From positions 1 to 64,000 of the forward strand of contig NZ_CAMHZQ010000003.1 in assembly GCF_946190275.1 (NCBI RefSeq): 64,000 nt of DNA. The letters are read 5' to 3'. Source of the stretch: Streptococcus mitis (GTDB lineage: Bacteria > Bacillota > Bacilli > Lactobacillales > Streptococcaceae). The translations under genes and the position numbers were made by a program. Shown here one piece after another: positions 8,498-16,431 of the stretch (within the stretch, counting starts at the first letter, position 1; every line of letters begins with the position of its first letter). The notes under the pieces were generated by a model. That model was not told the DNA's origin. It made no database searches and saw only the letters and a list, made by a program, of their open reading frames with translations.

Positions 8498-9340
8498 TCA
8501 ATCGTTACCACTTTTCAACCAAGCATCTAATTCCCTATCATAGCCCTCTTTCTGGGCCAATTCTCTCAGAAATTCCTGATGATGAGTATGGTGAATACCA
8601 TTGACCAGACTTTCATAGTAAACCTCAAAATAAGGAAGTTTGAGGTCTTTAGCCAGTTGCAATTCAGCTGCCACATCGTAATCCACTCGTCGGAAGTCCA
8701 TATCTACCAAGCCCTTATCATCAAACTCCAAAATCATATACTGGGCGCGCAAGTCCTTCCGTAACTGAGCATCTAGAAAGAAAGGCTGGCCAATCGAACC
8801 CGGATTGACAATCAATTGCCCACCAGTCCCGTAACGAAGCAACTGCTGGTGAATATGACCATAAACAGCAATATCACAAGGCGGATTGGTCACCAAGCGG
8901 TCAAAATCCTCTTGCGCTCCAGTATGAATCAACTCTCTCCCCCAGTTCTTATCAGGAAGATGGTGGCTAATTCCTACCGTCAAATCCCCAAACTGACGAT
9001 GAAGCTGGAGTGGTTGATTGTGGAGCAGTTCAATTTCTTCTAGGGAAATTTCCTCTAAAACATACTGGCACTGGCGCAAGAGATAGCGTTGGCTGGGGCG
9101 AGTACTATCCAATTCCTTACGGACACCATGCCAAAGACTGTCTTCCCAGTTCCCCAGAACTCTATCTGTAATCGGTAGTTGGTCCAACAAGTCCAGGATC
9201 CTTCTACGCCCTGTCCCTGGCATGAGAATGTCTCCCAAAAGCCAGTATTCGTCCACTCCTCGCTGCCGAGCATCTGCCAAAACAGCCTCCAAGGCGGTGG
9301 TATTTCCATGAATATCTGAAAGAAGAGCTATTTTCGTCAT
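8498..9340 (-). CDS. Metallophosphoesterase (calcineurin-like)
   Basis: 280 aa from the second ATG; the first ATG two codons earlier sits immediately on the GAGGAG and is too close. Metal-binding motifs are in order: LSDIHGN (start), LLGDIL (about 37), LGNWED (about 66) and YGHIHQ (about 160), which is the full dinuclear-metal phosphoesterase set. Cytoplasmic. A conserved streptococcal gene next to psaR, transcribed away from it. The natural substrate is not known. Confidence 0.82.
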   Translation of the reverse strand: MTKIALLSDIHGNTTALEAVLADARQRGVDEYWLLGDILMPGTGRRRILDLLDQLPITDRVLGNWEDSLWHGVRKELDSTRPSQRYLLRQCQYVLEEISLEEIELLHNQPLQLHRQFGDLTVGISHHLPDKNWGRELIHTGAQEDFDRLVTNPPCDIAVYGHIHQQLLRYGTGGQLIVNPGSIGQPFFLDAQLRKDLRAQYMILEFDDKGLVDMDFRRVDYDVAAELQLAKDLKLPYFEVYYESLVNGIHHTHHQEFLRELAQKEGYDRELDAWLKSGND

Positions 9341-9451
9341 ATCCATCTCCTCGTTTTTTCTCTTGCAATAAGTATAACATAAAAAGTCACAGCTAGAGAA
9401 ATCTAGCTTTTTTTGATATACTAGATAAAGATATTATACAAGAGGAAACGA

Positions 9452-10102
9452 ATGACCCCGAATAAAGAAGATTATCTAAAGTGTATTTATGAAATTGGCA
9501 TAGACCTACATAAAATTACCAACAAGGAAATTGCGGCCCGCATGCAAGTCTCTCCCCCTGCCGTAACTGAAATGATTAAACGGATGAAAAGTGAAAATCT
9601 CATCCTCAAGGACAAGGAATGTGGCTATCTACTGACTGATCTCGGACTCAAACTGGTCTCTGAGCTCTACCGTAAACATCGCTTGATTGAAGTTTTTCTA
9701 GTTCATCATTTAGACTATACGAGTGACCAGATTCACGAGGAAGCTGAGGTCCTGGAGCATACTGTCTCTGACCTGTTCGTGGAAAGACTGGATAAATTGC
9801 TAGGTTCCCCTAAAACCTGTCCCCACGGAGGAACCATTCCTGCCAAGGGAGAGCTCCTAGTTGAAATCAATAACCTACCACTAGCTGACATCAAGGAAGC
9901 TGGCTCCTATCGCCTGACTCGGGTGCACGATAGTTTTGACATTCTCAGTTATCTGGACAAGCACTCACTTCACATCGGTGATTCGCTCCAAGTCAAGCAG
10001 TTTGATGGCTTCAGCAACACCTTCACTATCCTTAGTAAAGACGAGGACTTACAAGTAAGTATGGACATTGCAAAACAACTCTATGTCGAGAAAATCAACT
10101 AA
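9452..10102 (+). CDS. psaR: DtxR/MntR-family manganese-responsive repressor PsaR
   Basis: 216 aa. The N-terminal helix-turn-helix (about 1-65, with SPPAVTEMIKRM as recognition helix), dimerisation/metal-binding region with HRLIEVFLVHHL and EEAEVLEHTVSD (His and Glu ligands, about 75-110), and a C-terminal FeoA/SH3-like domain (about 145-216). In S. pneumoniae PsaR represses psaBCA when Mn is plentiful and Zn relieves it. A perfect dyad matching the expected operator lies at 23798-23819 in this same window. RBS GAGGAAACG precedes the ATG. Confidence 0.92.
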   Translation: MTPNKEDYLKCIYEIGIDLHKITNKEIAARMQVSPPAVTEMIKRMKSENLILKDKECGYLLTDLGLKLVSELYRKHRLIEVFLVHHLDYTSDQIHEEAEVLEHTVSDLFVERLDKLLGSPKTCPHGGTIPAKGELLVEINNLPLADIKEAGSYRLTRVHDSFDILSYLDKHSLHIGDSLQVKQFDGFSNTFTILSKDEDLQVSMDIAKQLYVEKIN

Positions 10103-10120
10103 TTTCTCAAGTCCCCCACT

Positions 10121-10150
10121 AACCCTGAAAGTTTAATTTTCAGGGTTTTA
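10121..10150 (+). terminator. Terminator after psaR
   Basis: AACCCTGAAA and TTTTCAGGGTT form a stem followed by TTTATTT. Confidence 0.8.
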
Positions 10151-10221
10151 TTTCTATCATTTGATTTTGCTTTCATTTTATTATAAAATCGATGTAAAAA
10201 ACAAGAAAGATACCTTAACCT

Positions 10222-10932
10222 ATGAAAAAATCACTAAAAATTTTTGCGACATCTAAATGGTTTGACCTCTTCGGAGTTGCTTTGGTCGTTGGAATTGCGA
10301 TCGCATCTGGCTATCTTAACTCCCGTCTCGACAAATTCGTAGACTGGGGACCATGGACAGCTCTTGTTCCCTTTGGATTCATTTCCGTAACCAACGTTGG
10401 GATTTCCATGTTGTCCACTCGTTTCACGGGAAAATTAAGCAAATGGGGAAATTACTTTGGTATTATTAATACCATTTTGTCCGGTGCTATTGATTATATC
10501 CTTGGAAATAAGGCGGCCATCATTACCTATCCCGTCACCTTCCTCATTTATACCTTTGCGATTAAGAAATGGGAAGCTTCGCAAGAAGGCAGACCCAACC
10601 AAATGAGCCAAAAACAACTAAAATTGGCGGCCATCATCATTTCAATCATCGCCTTCCTCTTTGCCTTTGCGACCAACTATATCGGCTATGGAGGAAAGAT
10701 GAATCTCCTCGCCTACGTAACAACTATTGCCTTCGCACTGTCCCTCATTGCCAATGCTTTGAACGCATTGAAACTGACAACTCAGTGGGGCTTTTGGTTG
10801 ATTTACAATTTCGTCCAGCTGACAAAGGCTGGCATTCAAGGAAACTTTGCCAATATCGGTAAATACATCTTTTATATCCTCAATGCAATCGGAGCTTTAT
10901 TTGTCTGGAATGATGAAGAAGTAAAACAATAA
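10222..10932 (+). CDS. pnuC: PnuC-family nicotinamide riboside transporter
   Basis: 236 aa with about seven membrane helices. Motifs typical of PnuC are visible: NxxxxILSGAIDYILGN at about 80-95 and a tryptophan-rich C-terminal half. PnuC proteins carry nicotinamide riboside for NAD synthesis by facilitated diffusion, with trapping by a kinase (NadR) encoded elsewhere. Single gene between psaR and two small membrane protein genes; the ATG has only a weak upstream RBS (AAGAAAG). Confidence 0.85.
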   Translation: MKKSLKIFATSKWFDLFGVALVVGIAIASGYLNSRLDKFVDWGPWTALVPFGFISVTNVGISMLSTRFTGKLSKWGNYFGIINTILSGAIDYILGNKAAIITYPVTFLIYTFAIKKWEASQEGRPNQMSQKQLKLAAIIISIIAFLFAFATNYIGYGGKMNLLAYVTTIAFALSLIANALNALKLTTQWGFWLIYNFVQLTKAGIQGNFANIGKYIFYILNAIGALFVWNDEEVKQ

Positions 10933-11051
10933 GAGGCAAATCAAATAAAGAAATCTAACAGAATCTCCTTACTAAAATTTTTTATCATTTTACTTGTAAC
11001 TCCCATTCTTTTGGAGTAGAATGAAGCTAGATAAAAGAGGGAGGTCTTGTC

Positions 11052-11464
11052 ATGAAAAAACTCTATAGAATCCATTTTACAGCAATTGCAGTTATCGATT
11101 TGCTACTATTCGCATTTTTCAGCAAAAGACCCGATACATCTTGGGGTGGCTCTTGCTATCTGGTTTTATTTTCCTCCTTACTCAAGGACTCCTGTTATTT
11201 CGCTTGGTTGTCCGACTCAAACATCAATTCGCTGAAATTTATCCTCAAATCAATAAAAAGATTCGCTTCTACTATTTAGGGGTTTTCTCCATTGATTTTC
11301 TATTTTTTGTGCTCTTAGCCTTCGTTAGTTCTCAGCGATTTTCCGCTCTTATGCCATTCATCACTGCTTGTCATTCTACTTTATATTATATGACGGCTGA
11401 CTACCTAAGAGAAAACTATCCAGACTTTTACGACAAACATATCCCTTTATGGGAGTGCCTCTAA
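11052..11464 (+). pseudogene. Small membrane protein gene with a one-base frameshift
   Basis: Codons from the ATG at 11052 (RBS GGGAGG) read MKKLYRIHFTAIAVIDLLLF up to TSW at about 11144; the matching continuation is in another frame from 11141, GWLLLSGFIFLL to the stop at 11464. Adding one G to the GGGG run at 11143-11146 restores one frame of about 137 codons that aligns end to end with the next gene (TWDWILIYSG against SWGWLLLSGF). It is therefore a paralogue of that gene, broken in this copy or phase-variable. Function unknown. Confidence 0.75.
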
Positions 11465-11482
11465 GGAAAAGGAGGTTTTATC

Positions 11483-11896
11483 ATGAAAAAAATCATCTAC
11501 ATCAAAACCATTCAACTTCTTGTCATTGATGGAATCATGCTGGCATTCTTGACATTTAAAGAGGGGCTTACTTGGGATTGGATTTTGATTTACAGTGGTT
11601 GGCTCATTTTCTTTCATCCTGTGCTATTGACCTATCTGTCCAACCAGCTTTGTGACTACTTTAGTCAACTCTATTCCCAGATTAGACCTAGATTCTGGCG
11701 TTTTTCCTTGCAGATTCTCCTATGGGATAGCCTGATCATTCTCTCCTTGATATGTTTGAGTGGTGTGCCACTTTTCCTTCAGGGAACTCTCCTCATCCTA
11801 GGACACATCATCCCTTCCTATCGCATAAGCCAAAGCCTGAAAAGAGACTTCCCCAAGGCCTATCAGGAACCGATTTCATTTTGGAGTATTTTATAA
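11483..11896 (+). CDS. Small four-helix membrane protein, paralogue of upstream gene
   Basis: 137 aa with about four hydrophobic helices (roughly 8-28, 33-55, 74-95, 98-115). Strong RBS AAGGAGG. It follows the frameshifted paralogue by 18 bases, so the two are a tandem duplication in one transcript. I recognise no family with a known function. It ends at a symmetric terminator shared with dtd. Confidence 0.7.
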   Translation: MKKIIYIKTIQLLVIDGIMLAFLTFKEGLTWDWILIYSGWLIFFHPVLLTYLSNQLCDYFSQLYSQIRPRFWRFSLQILLWDSLIILSLICLSGVPLFLQGTLLILGHIIPSYRISQSLKRDFPKAYQEPISFWSIL

Positions 11897-11897
11897 T

Positions 11898-11940
11898 AGA
11901 TAAGAAAAACCAAGCCGGCTGGGCTTGGTCTTTCTTATCT
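11898..11940. terminator. Bidirectional terminator
   Basis: AAGAAAAACCAAGCC, a GGCTG loop region, then GGCTTGGTCTTTCTT. It lies between two convergent genes, and the dtd stop codon falls inside its right arm. Confidence 0.85.
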
Positions 11941-12378
11941 ATTTTTAGTATCTAGGATTATGGTAACAGGTCCGTCATTGACCAGCTCAACCTGCATATC
12001 TGCTCCAAAAATACCTGTCTGAACGGGCACTTCTTGCGCTAATTTTTGATTGAAAGCATCATAGAAGTCTGATGCCATATCTGGTTTGGCTGCGCCTGTG
12101 AAGGCTGGACGATTGCCTTTCTTAGTATCCGCAAAGAGGGTAAACTGAGAAATAGAGAGAATTTCCCCCTCAATATCTTTGACAGACAGGTTCATCTTGC
12201 CTTCTGCGTCTGAAAAAATCCGCATATTGACAAGCTTTCTCACGGCATAGTCCAAATCTTCCTCTTGGTCCTCTGGTCCAACACCAACCAGCAATAAGAG
12301 TCCCTGATTGATTTTTCCCTGAACCTGACCTTCGATACTCACTTGGGCTTTTTTAACCCGTTGGATAATGATTTTCAT
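11935..12378 (-). CDS. dtd: D-aminoacyl-tRNA deacylase
   Basis: 147 aa, the usual Dtd length. It hydrolyses D-amino acids mischarged on tRNA. The two cross-subunit active-site motifs are present: [10 protein letters not shown] at about 77-86 and NRPAFTGAA at about 91-99 with Gly-Pro further on (DGPVT near 137). It lies 29 bases after relA on the same strand, the conserved rel-dtd arrangement of Firmicutes. Confidence 0.95.
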   Translation of the reverse strand: MKIIIQRVKKAQVSIEGQVQGKINQGLLLLVGVGPEDQEEDLDYAVRKLVNMRIFSDAEGKMNLSVKDIEGEILSISQFTLFADTKKGNRPAFTGAAKPDMASDFYDAFNQKLAQEVPVQTGIFGADMQVELVNDGPVTIILDTKNR

Positions 12379-12407
12379 AATAGCCTTTCTAGTAAGAGCT
12401 AGGACAA

Positions 12408-14630
12408 TTAGCCATTGGTCCGTTTAACAGAGTAAACTTCTGGCACACTCTTAATCTTGTCCACAACCGTGGTTAGCGTCGAGAGGTTGGCAATTCCAAA
12501 GGATACATGGATATTGGCAAATTTCATATCCTTGGTTGGTTGGGCGTTGACTGTTGAGATATTCTTGGTTGTGTTTGAAAGAACTTGCAGTACATCGTTC
12601 AATAGTCCTGTACGGTTGAGACCATAGATATCGATATGAGCCATATACTCCTTATTTGAGTTTGAGTACTGGTCTTCCCATTCCACATCAAGGAGACGTT
12701 GCTCGTAGTTTTCTTGGGCACGCAGGTTCATACAGTCCACACGGTGAATAGCCACACCACGTCCCTTGGTAATGTAGCCAACAATATCGTCACCCGGAAC
12801 AGGATTACAACACTTGGCAATCCGCACTAGGAGGCCTGAGGCTCCTTCAATGACCACACCACCCTCATGCTTAACCTTGAGGGTTTCTTTGTTCTCAACC
12901 TTGATCTCGCCACCTTTGACAAGTTCTTCTGCCTCCGCCTTGGCCTTGGCACGTTCTTCTTCACGGCGTTCCTTTTCAGTCAGACGGTTAAAGACGGTAA
13001 TCGCACCGATTTCGCCAAAACCAATGGCCGCAAAGAGGGATTCTTCTGTCTTGTAGCTGGTCTTTTGCAGGACTTGGTCCATATGACGCTTGTCCATGAA
13101 TTTATTGGCCACATAGCCATTTTCTTGGAACTGAGCCATCAACATTTCACGACCCTTGTTAACGGATAATTCCTTGTCTTGGTTTTTAAAGAACTGGCGA
13201 ATCTTGTTGCGCGCCTTGCTGGTCTTGACCATGTTGAGCCAGTCACGACTTGGCCCAAAGGAGTTCGGGTTGGTAACAATTTCAACCTGATCTCCTGTCT
13301 TGAGCTTGGTTGTCAAAGGAACCATACGGCCATTGACCTTGGCACCAGTCGCTTTTTCCCCAACTTTGGTATGGATTTCATAGGCAAAGTCAATCGGTCC
13401 TGAATCTTTTGGAAGGGAACGGACAGCTCCATCTGGGGTAAAGACGTAAATCTCCTCAGCCAGATAGTTTTCCTTAACTGAATCTACAAATTCCTTGGCA
13501 TCATCAGCCTGGTCTTGGAGCTCCATCATCTCCTTGATCCAGTTCATCCCAATAGCTGATTCCTTGCTGTTAACCTGCCCCTTAACGCCTTTCTTATAAG
13601 CCCAGTGAGCCGCAACCCCGTACTCAGCCACCTCGTGCATGGCTTTAGTTCGAATCTGGAACTCAATAGGTCCTTTTGGCCCATAAACAGTCGTATGGAT
13701 AGACTGGTAACCATTAGCCTTGCGGTTGGCAATATAGTCTTTGAAACGACCAGGCATCGGTTTCCAAAGTTCATGCACATAACCCAACATGGCGTAAACA
13801 TCACTTTGGGTGTCTAAAATACAACGAATAGCAATCAGGTCATAGATTTCCTCAAACCGTTTTCTCTTATCCTGCATTTTGCGGAAAATAGAGTAAATAT
13901 GCTTGGGACGACCATAAATCTTCCCTCTCAAGTGATGATCCGTCGTATATTCCTCTAATTTTGTGACCACCTCATCCACCAAGGCTTCACGCTCTCTGCG
14001 TTTTTCCTTCATCATATGGGTAATCTTGTAAAACTCCGTTGGGTTGAGATAACGGAAAGATAGGTCTTCCAATTCCCATTTAACGCTAGAAATCCCCAAA
14101 CGGTGGGCAAGTGGGGCATAAATTTCCATGGTTTCTTTAGAAATACGCTCCTGCTTGTCTTTTCGAAGGTGTTTCAGGGTCCGCATATTGTGCAAGCGAT
14201 CAGACAGTTTGACCAAGATAACACGGATGTCCTCAGACATGGCCATGAGCATCTTGCGGTGGTTTTCAGCCAACTGCTCTTCGTGAGACTTATACTTGAC
14301 CTTACCGAGCTTGGTAACTCCATCGACAATCACGCGCACATCAGGACCAAACTCTCTTTCTAAATCGTCCAAGGTCGCATCTGTATCCTCCACCACATCA
14401 TGCAAGAAACCACAGGCAACCGTTACGGCATCCAGCTTGAGCTTGGCTAAAATACCTGCCACTTGGATAGGGTGAATAATGTAAGGTTCGCCAGATTTTC
14501 GATACTGGCCACTGTGGCATTCAACGGCGTAAACCAAGGCCTTATGGACAAAATGAACATCCTCTTCCGTTAAATATTCTTTGGTTAAGGCGACAACTTC
14601 TTCGCCTGTTAAATTCACTTCTTTTGGCAT
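12408..14630 (-). CDS. relA: Bifunctional (p)ppGpp synthetase/hydrolase Rel
   Basis: 740 aa. The HD hydrolase domain has [16 protein letters not shown] and the [10 protein letters not shown] motif (about 45-85); the synthetase domain has [20 protein letters not shown] near 300; then a TGS domain (about 390-450), a Cys-containing zinc-finger region (KCCNPVPGD) and a C-terminal ACT domain (about 660-740). It makes (p)ppGpp on uncharged ribosomal complexes and degrades it otherwise. The intact HD motif means both activities are likely. First gene of a rel-dtd operon. Confidence 0.95.
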   Translation of the reverse strand: MPKEVNLTGEEVVALTKEYLTEEDVHFVHKALVYAVECHSGQYRKSGEPYIIHPIQVAGILAKLKLDAVTVACGFLHDVVEDTDATLDDLEREFGPDVRVIVDGVTKLGKVKYKSHEEQLAENHRKMLMAMSEDIRVILVKLSDRLHNMRTLKHLRKDKQERISKETMEIYAPLAHRLGISSVKWELEDLSFRYLNPTEFYKITHMMKEKRREREALVDEVVTKLEEYTTDHHLRGKIYGRPKHIYSIFRKMQDKRKRFEEIYDLIAIRCILDTQSDVYAMLGYVHELWKPMPGRFKDYIANRKANGYQSIHTTVYGPKGPIEFQIRTKAMHEVAEYGVAAHWAYKKGVKGQVNSKESAIGMNWIKEMMELQDQADDAKEFVDSVKENYLAEEIYVFTPDGAVRSLPKDSGPIDFAYEIHTKVGEKATGAKVNGRMVPLTTKLKTGDQVEIVTNPNSFGPSRDWLNMVKTSKARNKIRQFFKNQDKELSVNKGREMLMAQFQENGYVANKFMDKRHMDQVLQKTSYKTEESLFAAIGFGEIGAITVFNRLTEKERREEERAKAKAEAEELVKGGEIKVENKETLKVKHEGGVVIEGASGLLVRIAKCCNPVPGDDIVGYITKGRGVAIHRVDCMNLRAQENYEQRLLDVEWEDQYSNSNKEYMAHIDIYGLNRTGLLNDVLQVLSNTTKNISTVNAQPTKDMKFANIHVSFGIANLSTLTTVVDKIKSVPEVYSVKRTNG

Positions 14631-14724
14631 CTCTACTCTCCAATTCTTCCTACCATTTTATCACTTTTTTAAGAATATGAAAACTAGATTGGAACAGAAT
14701 AAGAAAAAAATAATCCAGAATTGC

Positions 14725-14753
14725 TTGATAATTCTGAATTATTAGTCTATAAT
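14725..14753 (+). promoter_or_regulatory. Sigma-A promoter, rightward
   Basis: TTGATA, 17 bases, TATAAT on the plus strand. It would transcribe through the BOX element towards the 87-aa gene at 15126. Between 14754 and 14923 there is also a short open stretch ending GGTRVTYTGTLTGFWN that looks like the tail of a secreted protein, but it has no start. Confidence 0.5.
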
Positions 14754-14923
14754 ATATTACGAAGTTAGATTTTAAACTTAGGTGATAGAAGGAGAGATAG
14801 AAGAACGGAAACCATATTGTAACCGAAAGACTTTCTGACTTCCCCAATTCCATTGAAGATACGAAAGATAAACGGTGGAACTCGTGTCACATACACTGGT
14901 ACCTTGACTGGATTTTGGAATTA

Positions 14924-15073
14924 ATACTCAATAAAAATCAAAGAGCAAACTAGGAAACTAGTCGCAGGTTGCTCAAAGCACCGCTTTGAGGTTGTAGATA
15001 AGACTGACAAAGTCAGTCACATATATACGGCAAGGCGACGTTGACGCGGTTTGAAGAGATTTTCGAAGAGTAT
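14924..15073. repeat. BOX element (about 150 bp)
   Basis: Starts ATACTCAATAAAAATCAAAG and ends GAAGAGTAT, with the internal TTGAGGTTGTAGATAAGACT block typical of pneumococcal boxA-boxB-boxC. Almost identical to the BOX at 30659-30808. Confidence 0.9.
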
Positions 15074-15125
15074 AAAAATCCTCAAGATACTTTCTTTTAT
15101 CCTTTAGTTTATAAGGAGAACACCT

Positions 15126-15389
15126 ATGAAAAAAACTGCTATTTCTATCTTTGCTCTCCTAGTGTTAGGAGTTTGCTGCCTGTTCCTATTCAGCCAACAA
15201 AGCTATAAAAAAACAGTCGTTCAATACTATGCTAACGACCAGAACCTGCCCAATAGGATAACTTATAGTGAATATAGCGATAAACGAGAAGCCAACTACG
15301 GTGGCACTCTAAACATCACATCTATCAAACAAGCTAATGACGGAGTTTATGCAACCTATGAAGGGCAATTGACACCTCTCCAATATTGA
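15126..15389 (+). CDS. Small secreted or membrane-anchored hypothetical protein
   Basis: 87 aa. A hydrophobic N-terminal segment (residues 6-25, with VCCLFLF) after two Lys could be a signal anchor; no clear lipobox. The rest is polar, with YGGTLNITSI and a C-terminal YATYEGQL. RBS AAGGAGAACACC. Preceded by a BOX element and a candidate promoter at 14725. I do not recognise a family; conserved small streptococcal protein is the best description. Confidence 0.6.
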   Translation: MKKTAISIFALLVLGVCCLFLFSQQSYKKTVVQYYANDQNLPNRITYSEYSDKREANYGGTLNITSIKQANDGVYATYEGQLTPLQY

Positions 15390-15398
15390 TAAATTGAT

Positions 15399-15434
15399 AA
15401 CCAGCCTGTCTTCATCCAGTCATGCTGGTTTTTA
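15399..15434 (+). terminator. Rho-independent terminator
   Basis: AACCAGC, a loop, GCTGGTTTTTAA just past the 87-aa gene. Confidence 0.75.
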
Positions 15435-15511
15435 AGTTCATTCTAAATCCTTACTATTCTCCCTAACTGTGCTATACTTAATTTAGTACATTCTTTGAGA
15501 TTGGAGCTAAT

Positions 15512-16141
15512 ATGAAAATCCATAAAACCGTGAATCCTGTTGCCTATGAAAACACCTATTACCTAGAAGGCGAAAATCACCTCATCGTTGTCGATCCTGG
15601 TAGCCATTGGGAAGCCATTCGTCAGACAATAGAGAAAATCAACAAACCAATCTACGCTATTCTATTGACCCACGCCCATTATGACCATATCATGAGTCTG
15701 GACTTGGTGCGCGAGACTTTTGGCAATCCTCCTGTCTATATCGCAGAGAGCGAAGCATCTTGGCTCTACACTCCTGTCGATAATCTCTCTGGCCTCCCTC
15801 GTCACGATGATATGGCAGATGTGGTCGCAAAACCTGCAGAACACACCTTTGTCTTTCATGAAGAATACCAATTAGAGGAATTTCGTTTTACCGTTCTACC
15901 GACCCCAGGCCACTCTATCGGTGGCGTTTCTATCGTCTTCCCACAAGCTCACCTAGTCTTGACAGGTGATGCTCTGTTCCGAGAAACCATCGGACGGACC
16001 GACCTTCCAACTGGTAGTATGGAGCAACTCCTTCACAGTATCCAGACCCAACTTTTCACCCTACCAAACTACGATGTCTACCCAGGACATGGTCCAGCTA
16101 CTACTATTGCTCACGAAAAGACCTTCAATCCTTTTTTCTAA
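15512..16141 (+). CDS. MBL-fold hydrolase (glyoxalase II-like)
   Basis: 209 aa, cytoplasmic. The metallo-beta-lactamase core motif THAHYDH is at about 53-59, with further ligands in PTPGHSIGG (about 131-139), TGDALF (about 151-156) and YPGHGP (about 193-198), a full two-metal site. Relatives act on thioesters such as S-lactoylglutathione, though this short form may use other thiols. RBS TTGGAGC. In the related pneumococcal arrangement as I recall it, pepO lies next; here an accessory surface-protein segment lies between. Confidence 0.85.
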   Translation: MKIHKTVNPVAYENTYYLEGENHLIVVDPGSHWEAIRQTIEKINKPIYAILLTHAHYDHIMSLDLVRETFGNPPVYIAESEASWLYTPVDNLSGLPRHDDMADVVAKPAEHTFVFHEEYQLEEFRFTVLPTPGHSIGGVSIVFPQAHLVLTGDALFRETIGRTDLPTGSMEQLLHSIQTQLFTLPNYDVYPGHGPATTIAHEKTFNPFF

Positions 16142-16300
16142 CAAGAAGATGATAATCGAAATTTAAGTAAACTATAGCAGTTTGACGTTAGAATACTACA
16201 ACACAGATTCTAATTCATTTTTATAAATTACTTTCAATTTTCCAATTGATTTGTTCAGATTTTATTTCATCTCACTATATTTATACTATTTTAAAATTAT

Positions 16301-16349
16301 AAAAAACGCATAATATCAAGTGTAGAAAGTTTGATATTATGCGTTTTAT
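16301..16349. terminator. Strong bidirectional terminator
   Basis: AAAACGCATAATATCAA, loop, TTTGATATTATGCGTTTT: a 17-bp near-perfect stem with A and T tracts on either side. It serves the MBL gene and the convergent LPXTG gene. The remainder of 16142-16431 holds nothing else seen. Confidence 0.85.
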
Positions 16350-16431
16350 CATGAAAAGATTTTCTAAATCATCTCCTCAAATTGATTTTTTCACAGTCTA
16401 AAATAATTGATATATAAACTATGAATTGGAG

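Noticed and set aside
14650..14853. 67-codon minus-strand open frame upstream of relA
   Set aside because: No RBS, low-complexity F/Y/L translation, overlaps promoter region.
14924..15073. Possible structured RNA or CRISPR-like repeat
   Set aside because: The pattern is a BOX element; there are no regularly spaced repeats or cas genes in the window.
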